Shown here: piece after piece, positions 1-6,616 of the stretch | Layout of the letters: every line of letters begins with the position of its first letter | Position numbering within the stretch: the stretch's first letter is position 1 | Assembly: GCA_003445125.1 (NCBI GenBank) | Contig: DLVP01000193.1 | Span: 1 to 7,167 of the forward strand | DNA from: Oscillospiraceae bacterium | GTDB taxonomy: Bacteria > Bacillota > Clostridia > Oscillospirales > Ruminococcaceae | Reading direction: 5' to 3' | DNA: 7,167 bases | Notes under the pieces: model-generated | What the model was told of the DNA's origin: nothing | What the model saw: only the letters and a program-made list of their open reading frames with translations | Databases searched by the model: none | Program-made: the position numbers and the translations under genes

Positions 1-930
1 TATTTCATCAATCTTGCCGGACGTCTGGAAGAAATGGGTGCCGATGTCATCTGCATCAAGGACATGGCAAACCTGCTGCTGCCGTTTGAGGCATATTCGC
101 TGGTCAAAAAGCTCAAAGCCAACATCCGTGTGCCGATTCATCTGCACACCCACAACACCACCGGTACCGGCGACATGACCAATCTGATGGCTGCCCAAGC
201 CGGCGTGGACATTGTGGACTGCGCACTTTCTCCGCTTGCCAACGGTACCTCACAGCCGGCGACCGAATCGCTGGTTGCCACCCTGCAGGGCACGGAGCGC
301 GACACCGGACTGGATTTGAAAAAGCTCAGCGAAGCAGCGGCACACTTCCGCAAGGTTGCTCAGAAGCTGAAAGAGGAAGGCTTCCTTGATCCGAAGGTTC
401 TTTCCGTGGACACCAACACGCTGTTGTACCAGGTGCCGGGCGGTATGCTCTCCAACCTGATTTCTCAGCTCAAGCAGGCAAACGCCGTGGACAAATATTA
501 CGACGTGCTTGCCGAAGTGCCGCGCGTGCGCAAAGATTTCGGCTATCCGCCGCTTGTGACGCCGACCAGCCAGATTGTCGGTTCCCAGGCAGTGCTCAAT
601 GTGCTGTCGGGCGAACGCTACAAGATCTTCACCAAGGAATCCAAAGGCTTGCTCCGCGGTGAGTACGGTCAGCTTCCCGGCAAGGTCAACGAGGAAGTCC
701 GCAAGAAAGCCATCGGCGATGCCGAAGTCATCACCTGCCGTCCTGCTGATCTTCTGCAGCCGGAAATGGAAAAATACCGCGAGGAATCCAAGGGTCTGGC
801 AAAGTCCGACGAGGATGTCCTCAGCTATGCACTGTTCCCGCAGGTTGCCGAGAAGTTTTTCAAGGCACGCGACAACAAGCCCGATCCGAATGCGGTTCGC
901 GAGCTGTTTGTCGAAGATCTTTCCCTGTAA
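1..930 (+). CDS. oadA: Carboxyltransferase subunit, oxaloacetate decarboxylase alpha / pyruvate carboxylase B type (5'-truncated)
   Basis: The reading frame is open from base 1 to a TAA at 928-930, giving 309 C-terminal residues; the start lies outside the window. The enzyme moves a carboxyl group between oxaloacetate/pyruvate and biotin in the cytoplasm. Seen in the sequence: ICIKDMA (residues 17-23), with the lysine expected to be the carbamylated metal ligand; HLHTHNTTG (47-55), with the metal-binding HxH; SPLANGTSQPATES (about 76-89); and a PGGMLSNL motif in the conserved carboxyltransferase C-terminal region. The protein ends at FVEDLSL with no biotinyl domain and no MKM motif, so the biotin carrier must be a separate polypeptide. 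In Clostridia this type is usually part of a membrane sodium-pumping decarboxylase or a split pyruvate carboxylase; the window cannot separate the two. A strong terminator follows at once, so this is the last gene of its transcript. Confidence 0.88.
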   Translation, partial: YFINLAGRLEEMGADVICIKDMANLLLPFEAYSLVKKLKANIRVPIHLHTHNTTGTGDMTNLMAAQAGVDIVDCALSPLANGTSQPATESLVATLQGTERDTGLDLKKLSEAAAHFRKVAQKLKEEGFLDPKVLSVDTNTLLYQVPGGMLSNLISQLKQANAVDKYYDVLAEVPRVRKDFGYPPLVTPTSQIVGSQAVLNVLSGERYKIFTKESKGLLRGEYGQLPGKVNEEVRKKAIGDAEVITCRPADLLQPEMEKYREESKGLAKSDEDVLSYALFPQVAEKFFKARDNKPDPNAVRELFVEDLSL

Positions 931-944
931 AACGGTCTGTTTTC

Positions 945-979
945 AGCCCGCCGATTCAATTCAATCGGCGGGCTTTTTT
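945..979 (+). terminator. Rho-independent terminator of the carboxyltransferase gene
   Basis: A perfect 11-bp stem (GCCCGCCGATT with AATCGGCGGGC, 946-956 and 963-973) closes a 6-nt loop and is followed by six T residues (974-979). A945 pairs with T974, extending the stem to 12 bp. It starts 15 nt after the stop codon, a classic intrinsic terminator. Confidence 0.93.
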
Positions 980-1333
980 CGTCCGAAAACGGAAAATGCG
1001 AAACGGATTCTGTACAAAACGGCAAAGCGGAACGTCTCAGAAAATGCGGCAGCAAAAAATAAGACAAACGGCAGCGCGGGAAAAGCGGACAAAACGGCGG
1101 CAGGACAAACGAACCGGCGTGAATTTTGCTGAAAAAGCCGTCGGAAGCGGAGGTGCCGAAAAGCGAAGAACGAAAGCGGCACAAAACGTTCGGAGGCGGG
1201 CGTGAAAGCACAAATACTGCGAAAAACCGAAATCCTGCTGCCTTTTATGCCGACACGGAGGACGAAAATCAAAGGCAAAGACGGGTTTGCAAGCCCCGGT
1301 GTTTTGAGGTTTTCAAATCTTTTCGTTTTTCTA
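980..1333. other. Non-coding, T-poor intergenic stretch
   Basis: About 350 bases lie between the terminator and the next promoter. I see no ORF with a plausible ribosome binding site or family resemblance. The + strand is rich in A, G and C and poor in T up to about 1230. Short words recur (AAAACGG, AAAGCGG, GACAAACG at 1063-1070 and 1104-1111, GACAAAACGGC at 1088-1098) without forming a regular repeat array. A small quasi-palindrome, GGGTTTGCAAGCCC, sits at 1283-1296. Open frames on either strand give low-complexity Arg/Lys- or Phe/Arg-rich peptides, as expected of skewed non-coding DNA. A small RNA or decayed gene is possible but unsupported. Confidence 0.6.
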
Positions 1334-1363
1334 TTGACAAATCAGTTTCGACAACTGTATAAT
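1334..1363 (+). promoter_or_regulatory. Sigma-A promoter of the BlaI-like/M56 operon
   Basis: A consensus -35 TTGACA (1334-1339) and a consensus -10 TATAAT (1358-1363) are separated by 18 bp. Transcription should start near 1370, leaving a short leader before the ribosome binding site at 1389. Both hexamers are perfect, so the promoter should be strong unless repressed; an operator-like dyad overlaps the -10. Confidence 0.88.
1350..1359. promoter_or_regulatory. Candidate BlaI/MecI-type operator
   Basis: GACAACTGTA matches the BlaI/MecI operator core TACAnnTGTA at 9 of 10 positions. It lies between the promoter elements and runs two bases into the -10 box, where a bound repressor would block RNA polymerase. 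Its position directly ahead of the repressor gene fits autoregulation. Two further GACA half-site-like words occur at 1336 and 1377, but neither forms a full dyad. Binding is inferred from the motif and family. Confidence 0.6.
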
Positions 1364-1388
1364 ATAAGTAAGATACGACATTTACTAA

Positions 1389-1395
1389 AAGGAGG
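1389..1395 (+). promoter_or_regulatory. Ribosome binding site that fixes the GTG start at 1404
   Basis: AAGGAGG is an ideal Shine-Dalgarno sequence, 8 nt before GTG 1404. An in-frame GTG at 1395 overlaps the Shine-Dalgarno itself and so cannot be the start. Confidence 0.85.
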
Positions 1396-1403
1396 TGCTA
1401 CCC

Positions 1404-1796
1404 GTGAGCAAAAAACTCATTCATCTTCCGAACTCTGAACTGGAGCTGATGATGATCCTCTGGGATGCCGACACTTCACTCACCCGCGCACAGATCGACG
1501 AACAGCTCGTCGGAAAACAAACGTGGGGACCCACCACCGTACTCAATCTTCTGGCGCGTCTGGTGGACAAGGGATTTGTCGCCGTGGAGCAAAACGGCAA
1601 AGGAAAAATGAACTACTACACCGCCATCATCTCCCGCGACGAGTACATACGCTTTGAAAGCTCCACCGTCATCGGACGGCTGTGCGCCAGCTCGGTCAGC
1701 AATCTGATCACCAACCTTTATGAAAATCAGAGCATCGACGACCGCGAGTTGGACGAATTACAGGCGTTTCTTGATTCGGCAAAGAAAGGAAAATGA
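1404..1796 (+). CDS. BlaI/MecI/CopY-family transcriptional repressor
   Basis: This 130-aa cytoplasmic protein matches the usual length of BlaI/MecI repressors (about 120-130 aa). The N-terminal winged helix runs from LPNSELELMMILWD (8-21) through the recognition-helix region TWGPTTVLNLLARLVDKGFV (40-59) to the wing (VEQNGKGKMNYY). The C-terminal helical dimerisation half ends in DDRELDELQAFLDSAKK. Aligned from memory with staphylococcal BlaI (SLVLNFAKNEEL), the scissile Asn-Phe corresponds here to Asn104-Leu105 in LITNLYENQSI, so cleavage by the partner protease is plausible. The stop codon overlaps an ATG at 1793 (ATGA), and the receptor start is at most a few bases away, so the two genes are translationally coupled. 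The gene probably represses its own operon through the dyad at 1350-1359. Its position beside an M56 receptor supports BlaI over CopY. Confidence 0.93.
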   Translation: MSKKLIHLPNSELELMMILWDADTSLTRAQIDEQLVGKQTWGPTTVLNLLARLVDKGFVAVEQNGKGKMNYYTAIISRDEYIRFESSTVIGRLCASSVSNLITNLYENQSIDDRELDELQAFLDSAKKGK

Positions 1797-1798
1797 GC

Positions 1799-4699
1799 AT
1801 GGAACAGCTTTTTCTTTCCGTCCTCGGCATCAGTGCCGGCACTTCGGTGCTGATTTTTCTGATGCTCCTCACCGTGCCGCTCTTCGGCAAACGGTACCGG
1901 CAAAAATGGCGCTATTGGGTCTGGCTTTTATTGGCGGTACGGCTGTTGATTCCGTACAACATTCCGCTGACCGTTCCCGCTGTCAGCGTCCCGCTTCCCG
2001 AAAAAACCGTGACGATCCGTCACAACACGCCCGATCTTCCTCTTGACGACGTGATTCCCTCCGCGCCGAAGGGCGAAGAAACGCCGATTGACGTCGATCT
2101 GCCTACGGAGACGATCCCCGTTCCCGCAGAGACCCATCCCACGGTGACCCCTGCGGAAAAAACACCCGCCGTTTCGGAAAACACGGTGACAGTCATGCAG
2201 ATACTGACCGCCGTCTGGGCTGGCGGCGTATTGGTATGCGCGGCTTTTTCATGGATTTCCTACCTGCATTTTCTGCACCGCGCCCGTCGCTGGAGCGCAC
2301 CCGTTTGTGACCCCGGTCGGCGGTCGCTTTTCGAAGAAGTGAAAAGCGAGCTTCATATCACGAAGTCCGTCGGATTCTATCAGAGCGCGTTGATCGGCAG
2401 CCCGCTGATGGTCGGATTTTTCCGCCCGACAGTACTTTTGCCGAAGCGCGAAATTTCCGAGGACGATCTGCGCATGGTGCTGCGGCACGAGCTTCTGCAC
2501 TACAAGCGGCACGACTTATGGTACAAACTGGTCTTTGTCGCGGCAAGAAGCCTTCATTGGTTCAATCCGTTGGTTTGGATTCTTCTGAAAACCGCCGATC
2601 GCGATCTGGAAATTGCCTGCGATGAAGATGTGGTAAAAAACCGCGATTCCGATTTCCGCCACCACTACTGCGAGACGATTTTGCGCGTGGTTCGCAGCGA
2701 CCGCGCTCGCAAGCCGTTGTTGTCCACGGGCTTTGCCATGAACAAATCGGTGATGAAGCGGCGTTTCCTCTGCGCGTTGGATCAGAAGCCCAAGCGCATC
2801 GGTGCGCTGGCGCTGGCAATCGTTTGTCTGTCTGCCGCCGTCTGCGGCACGCTGATCGGCTGTGAGCAGCAGAAAGACCCTTCGTCCGACAGCCCGTCGT
2901 CCTCGGTTTCTTCCGAGCCCGGAAGCTCTTCGGAGGACTCGTCGCAGCCTTCCTCCGGCGAGGAATTGCCGCCGGTGACGCTTTCTGAAGAATACCAAAA
3001 ATCTTCCTATGACGTACTGCACGGCGAAACCTTTCCCTTCCGGGAAAACGCACCTGTGACCGATTTCATGCAGACAAAACGCTGTGTGGAATATCTGAAA
3101 GAATCTTACCCGAACATTGACGACTGGGAAGTGATGGCGCAATTTTCCACCTACCATCGAAGAATTTACGAAAATTTCGGTTCCGAATGGTGGACGTTGT
3201 ACCGCTATGTGGTGCTGGTCACCAATCAAAGCGGACAATTCAATGTACTGACGCTCTGCTATGATTCCTCTTACGAGCTGGAAGACCGTGTTATCACCAG
3301 TATCGGTGTAGATCTCGTGTCCCGCAGCACCGCTTCCTGGGACAGCGCCGACATAAGCAAGCTGAAAAATGCGGAAATATTCTGTGCGGGCGGGCAATAT
3401 TCTTCCACCTACTCGCTGTATCTTCCGAAAGAGAAAACCCTGCTGCTTTGCCGCGGCGAATCGCCAATCATTCAGATTGACGGCGTGAATCCCGAAAACC
3501 GCTTTACCGTCAGCGTCTGTTACGGATTGCCGATTCCCGACGGAGTTGACAATGTGTTCCGCGGATACTACGACGATCCTTCCAAAGCGCATCTTGTCCT
3601 GCAAAGCGGTTCTCAGGTCACCGATCTCGGCGCTTTCCAGCAATATGCCAAATGCACTTTCGGAGACACGGAGCAGGTGCTGCTCCTCACCGACAACGGC
3701 ATCATCGCCTACAATTGGAGCAGCGGCATTCCGCTGACGGAAGCCTACACCATTCCCGCCGAAAAGATCACTTCGGGAAAGCTGCATTTCTGGGATCACA
3801 ACAACTACGAGGTCATCACCGACCGCAAAAACGATAACCGCCATGCGGTGATGTACTACGACGAATCGGAGAAAGAGCCGACCATCTGTATTCTGGCGTT
3901 TGATTCCGAAGGAAACATTCTGTCAAAATCCGACACCGGCATTTCCTCCGCCGAGGTCAACGACAGTGTTCCCACCTGGGGACTGACCGCGCTGTCCGGC
4001 GGTGTGGCATATTTCAACTATCAGCATCCTTACGGTTACTCGATCACCTACGCCACAGACATCCGCGAAGGAAAGAATCACACGCCGCAGGTGGTCAAAT
4101 ATAATTTGCCGGATGATTACTACACCTTCACCGACTCTGTGGACGTTTCCGACGCACAGATTGAGGAAATGCTCATCCTGTTCGGCGCCGAAAAGGGCGC
4201 AGACGGCAAGCTCTATACGCAGGAGCGCAGTTTGTACCACTTGGAAGGATTTTCGCCGAGCAGTATGCCGGAGGCACTCTATCTGTGGCGCTGTTACAGC
4301 TATTCCCGTTTTGACGGGCTTACCGACAGCGAACGCGCGGAAAAATACCGCCACCCGGACGGAAAATCCAAAGGATTGTTCTTCCCTGAGAAAGAATACT
4401 GCGCAATCAACCTCAAATATTTTCAGAATGAAGGCTATGGGAAAACATTTGACAGTACCTACAACGGATTTTGGATGAGCAGTGATGCCATTCCGGGACT
4501 CGGCGGAAAAGACCCCATTACTGTGGATCGTATCATGGAAAATTCCGAAGGAACAGAAAGCGAGTTCAAGCATTTGCGGATTTACTTGACTCTTACCAAA
4601 GAAAACGGCAGCACTTCCTCCCATGTATTGGAATTTTGCATAAGTTCCAAATACGGTCAGGTATTTGAAAGTTATCTTCCCGCTTCTCTCTATCAATAA
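1799..4699 (+). CDS. BlaR1-like M56 membrane metalloprotease receptor with a novel extracytoplasmic sensor domain
   Basis: This 966-aa integral membrane protein is the predicted signal-activated partner of the upstream repressor. ATG 1799 is chosen because AAGGA (1786-1790) is 8 nt away; ATG 1793, inside the repressor's stop, has only a 2-nt gap. Seen: hydrophobic segments near 2-29 and 37-54, a Pro/Thr/Glu-rich outer loop (55-131), and a third segment near 132-156. The cytoplasmic M56 protease domain has zinc motif HELLH (230-234) and the downstream LEIACDE (270-276) expected to give the third ligand. A fourth segment (about 335-354) ends in the lipobox-like LIGC (352-355). Next come a Ser/Pro/Glu linker (361-388) and an ectodomain of about 570 residues. 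BlaR1 and MecR1 are about 600 aa with a penicillin-binding domain here; I find no KTG-type motif and no plausible SxxK serine site, so beta-lactam sensing is unlikely. The ectodomain is paralogous to the lipoprotein encoded next. Ligand unknown. Confidence 0.9.
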   Translation: MEQLFLSVLGISAGTSVLIFLMLLTVPLFGKRYRQKWRYWVWLLLAVRLLIPYNIPLTVPAVSVPLPEKTVTIRHNTPDLPLDDVIPSAPKGEETPIDVDLPTETIPVPAETHPTVTPAEKTPAVSENTVTVMQILTAVWAGGVLVCAAFSWISYLHFLHRARRWSAPVCDPGRRSLFEEVKSELHITKSVGFYQSALIGSPLMVGFFRPTVLLPKREISEDDLRMVLRHELLHYKRHDLWYKLVFVAARSLHWFNPLVWILLKTADRDLEIACDEDVVKNRDSDFRHHYCETILRVVRSDRARKPLLSTGFAMNKSVMKRRFLCALDQKPKRIGALALAIVCLSAAVCGTLIGCEQQKDPSSDSPSSSVSSEPGSSSEDSSQPSSGEELPPVTLSEEYQKSSYDVLHGETFPFRENAPVTDFMQTKRCVEYLKESYPNIDDWEVMAQFSTYHRRIYENFGSEWWTLYRYVVLVTNQSGQFNVLTLCYDSSYELEDRVITSIGVDLVSRSTASWDSADISKLKNAEIFCAGGQYSSTYSLYLPKEKTLLLCRGESPIIQIDGVNPENRFTVSVCYGLPIPDGVDNVFRGYYDDPSKAHLVLQSGSQVTDLGAFQQYAKCTFGDTEQVLLLTDNGIIAYNWSSGIPLTEAYTIPAEKITSGKLHFWDHNNYEVITDRKNDNRHAVMYYDESEKEPTICILAFDSEGNILSKSDTGISSAEVNDSVPTWGLTALSGGVAYFNYQHPYGYSITYATDIREGKNHTPQVVKYNLPDDYYTFTDSVDVSDAQIEEMLILFGAEKGADGKLYTQERSLYHLEGFSPSSMPEALYLWRCYSYSRFDGLTDSERAEKYRHPDGKSKGLFFPEKEYCAINLKYFQNEGYGKTFDSTYNGFWMSSDAIPGLGGKDPITVDRIMENSEGTESEFKHLRIYLTLTKENGSTSSHVLEFCISSKYGQVFESYLPASLYQ

Positions 4700-4709
4700 A
4701 AAACCGACC

Positions 4710-4742
4710 GCGCGGCGGCTCTTTGAGCCGCCGCGCTTGACT
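4710..4742 (+). terminator. GC-rich hairpin after the M56 gene, weak intrinsic terminator
   Basis: A perfect 12-bp stem (GCGCGGCGGCTC, 4710-4721, with GAGCCGCCGCGC, 4725-4736) closes a TTT loop, 10 nt after the stop codon. The tail CTTGACTTT is a poor T-tract, so termination may be partial and some read-through into the lipoprotein gene is possible. On the opposite strand the A-run at 4698-4703 would give a T-tract a few bases beyond the stem. The -35 box of the next promoter starts at the base after the stem. Confidence 0.6.
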
Positions 4743-4770
4743 TTGCCGCGAAAACAGGCTATACTGTTTT
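4737..4770 (+). promoter_or_regulatory. Sigma-A promoter of the lipoprotein gene with an overlapping dyad
   Basis: The -35 TTGACT (4737-4742) and the -10 TATACT (4760-4765) are separated by an ideal 17 bp. A perfect 7-bp inverted repeat, AAAACAG (4751-4757) and CTGTTTT (4764-4770) around a 6-bp centre, covers the -10 box. It has the geometry of a repressor operator. Its ACA and TGT halves are 8 bp apart, unlike the 2-bp spacing of the site at 1350-1359, so it need not be bound by the same repressor. The lipoprotein can therefore be expressed independently of the receptor. Confidence 0.75.
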
Positions 4771-4814
4771 TGCAGGAAGCCGTTCAACCTGTGTTAATTC
4801 AAGGAGTGATGACA

Positions 4815-6557
4815 ATGACCTTGCATTTTCAACGTATTCTCGCAGCCGCGCTTGCCGCGCTGTGCCTGATTTCTTTTTCCGCCTGCCAGGACTCACCGTT
4901 GCCGTCGGGCAGCAGTACCGCCCCTTCTTCCCGTCCTGCGGAATCCTCCTCCGAACCGCCCGTTTCTTCGGAAGAACCGACTTCCTCCTTCATGCAGGAC
5001 GAAGCCTGTGCGGAAGAACTCAAAAAACGCTATCCGACGCTCACCGACGGTGATTTGAAATTGGATGCCGGCATCTCCGTTGCGGGCATTCCCGTCCGCT
5101 GTGCCATTTTTCAATCGGAAAAATTTTCCGATTTTGACCTGTTGGTGATCAGTTACAGTGAATCCGCCGGTTTTTCGGAATATCAAGCAGCCGGTTTGGG
5201 CATCGACGACTTTTCCGACGCAAAAGTCATTCTCCCCGATGCGGACGTGTTTGATCCGACCGTTGCCCCGCTTTCGATCTATTTGCCCGGCAGCCGCACG
5301 CTTTTGCTCTGCGACCGCACGCAGCATTCCGTGCTGCCGGTTGAAAAAATCGACCCCGACCGTGCATTTGTCGGCAGCCGCTTTGTCGGTGCCTCCCCCA
5401 AAGCAGTGTTGTCCGGATTCTACCGCACGAAAGACGACCTCACTCTCTACTGTGACTTCAATCCCACTCACGCCTTTGCCGTCTGGCACGCAGACGACAA
5501 AACCGTGGATTTCTTCCCCGCTTCCGACGCGCAGTGGAGTACTTTGGAAAACGGAATCGTCGCCATGGGGAACGACGAGGGCTACTGCCTGTTTGATCCG
5601 AAAGGCGAAAAACCGTTTGACCCGATCTGCACGGTGAAATTCTCCGATCTTTCTTCGGAGCTGCTTTGGTTTGTCCCGAACACCGAGTCCAATCTCTACG
5701 ACCGCGTGTTCCGCTTCTATATTACCGTTTCCGATTCCAAGCTTCATCTGTTCTATCTTGATTCGGACGGTACGCCGAACACACTTCCTTTGGGACTGAC
5801 GTACAACGGGAACAACAGCGACCGATCCCTGCTTCCCTTGTTTGACAATGGAAGTGAGTTGACCTTCCGCTATCCGACCGCCTTCGGCGAAGGCTATACT
5901 GCGCTGTACAAAGTGCCGCTGAACGGAAAAAGCGAGGCAAAATTCCTGGAATACGAATTTCCGTATCAACCCGAAAAATTCACTGACCGTGTGACCGTCA
6001 GCACCGCTTTGCAGGAAGAAATCCTCACCATGCTCGGCGCACACCGCCTTTCCGACGGTACCTATCAGGCAAACGACATTTCCCTCTACACCCAACCGTT
6101 CACCGCAAACAGTCTGACCGCCGAGCAGGCATACCGTTGGCGGCGCGGCGTGTATTATCCGACCGAAAAAGACACCGAGGGAAAATACCGCCACCCCGAT
6201 CAGCGCGATCCCCGTCTGTTCTTTGACGCGCAGGCAACCGAGCAGCTGTTGGCACGATATTTCGGCGAAGATCCCACGCGCAGTGAGCGCATGAAGAAGA
6301 ATCTTTCCTTCTATGATGCTCATTGGGACGGGTACTGTTCGGACAATCTGATCGCTGATGCCGACTGCCCGCACATTACCGTTAAGCAGGTGCGTCAGTA
6401 CAACCCGAGCAGCCAATTCCGCGAAGTGCTGCTTTGCTTCACGTTGGAGTTGGATTTCTCAAAAGCCGAGGATTCCGAATGTCTGCTGATTGTGCAAATC
6501 AAAGAAAACGAGTTTCATTATATCAGTTTGTTGTCGGAAAGTCTATACGAAAAGTAA
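4815..6557 (+). CDS. Sensor-domain lipoprotein, paralogue of the M56 receptor ectodomain
   Basis: This 580-aa predicted membrane-anchored lipoprotein starts at ATG 4815, which lies 8 nt after AAGGAG (4801-4806); ATG 4809 is too close. A signal peptide (1-23) with a hydrophobic core ends in FSAC; Cys24 is the predicted lipidation site, although Phe at -3 is atypical. A Ser/Pro/Glu tether follows (about 27-58). The rest is homologous to the ectodomain encoded by the preceding gene. FMQDEACAEELKKRYP (59-74) matches FMQTKRCVEYLKESYP there. SIYLPGSRTLLLC (154-166) matches SLYLPKEKTLLLC. TDRVTVS...EEILTMLGA matches TDSVDVS...EEMLILFGA, and KYRHPD (457-462) is identical. Length and order are collinear, so the two arose by duplication. 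It has no transmembrane or protease segment. It could be a co-receptor, a ligand-binding decoy or a soluble-phase competitor; the function is unknown. It has its own promoter and a strong terminator. Confidence 0.88.
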   Translation: MTLHFQRILAAALAALCLISFSACQDSPLPSGSSTAPSSRPAESSSEPPVSSEEPTSSFMQDEACAEELKKRYPTLTDGDLKLDAGISVAGIPVRCAIFQSEKFSDFDLLVISYSESAGFSEYQAAGLGIDDFSDAKVILPDADVFDPTVAPLSIYLPGSRTLLLCDRTQHSVLPVEKIDPDRAFVGSRFVGASPKAVLSGFYRTKDDLTLYCDFNPTHAFAVWHADDKTVDFFPASDAQWSTLENGIVAMGNDEGYCLFDPKGEKPFDPICTVKFSDLSSELLWFVPNTESNLYDRVFRFYITVSDSKLHLFYLDSDGTPNTLPLGLTYNGNNSDRSLLPLFDNGSELTFRYPTAFGEGYTALYKVPLNGKSEAKFLEYEFPYQPEKFTDRVTVSTALQEEILTMLGAHRLSDGTYQANDISLYTQPFTANSLTAEQAYRWRRGVYYPTEKDTEGKYRHPDQRDPRLFFDAQATEQLLARYFGEDPTRSERMKKNLSFYDAHWDGYCSDNLIADADCPHITVKQVRQYNPSSQFREVLLCFTLELDFSKAEDSECLLIVQIKENEFHYISLLSESLYEK

Positions 6558-6576
6558 TATTTCATCAAAATATTAC
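6554..6576. repeat. AT-rich inverted repeat overlapping the lipoprotein stop codon
   Basis: GTAATATTT (6554-6562) and AAATATTAC (6568-6576) form a perfect 9-bp inverted repeat around CATCA. The TAA stop (6555-6557) is inside the left arm and the right arm abuts the terminator. It may be a weak accessory hairpin or a protein-binding dyad; no function is shown. Confidence 0.6.
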
Positions 6577-6616
6577 AAAAATCGCCTCTGTTTCATAGAA
6601 ACAGGGGCGATTTTTT
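6577..6616. terminator. Bidirectional terminator between convergent genes
   Basis: A 13-bp stem with one G-U wobble (6582-6594 with 6598-6610, loop ATA) is flanked by five A on the left (6577-6581) and six T on the right (6611-6616). It therefore works as an intrinsic terminator on both strands. It serves the lipoprotein gene from the left and the minus-strand regulator from the right, whose stop codon begins in the T-tract. Confidence 0.9.

Noticed and set aside
961..1278. Phe/Arg-rich 105-codon minus-strand frame in the intergenic region
   Set aside because: It is low-complexity, has no supported ribosome binding site, overlaps the upstream terminator and looks like the product of base skew.
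2516..3844. Long open frame on the minus strand (442 codons) opposite the M56 gene
   Set aside because: It is antisense to a coherent coding sequence, shows no family resemblance, and its composition is what the reverse complement of GC-rich codons gives.
1799..4699. A true beta-lactam resistance sensor (BlaR1/MecR1) next to a beta-lactamase or PBP2a gene
   Set aside because: There is no penicillin-binding motif in the ectodomain and no beta-lactamase or transpeptidase gene in the window.
4665..4814. Upstream extension of the lipoprotein to an ATG at 4665
   Set aside because: It would place the terminator hairpin and promoter inside the gene and bury the signal peptide; ATG 4815 has an ideal Shine-Dalgarno.
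4893..6416. Long open frame on the minus strand (507 codons) opposite the lipoprotein gene
   Set aside because: Same reason: the + strand frame has a signal peptide, a ribosome binding site and a paralogue, while the antisense frame has none of these.
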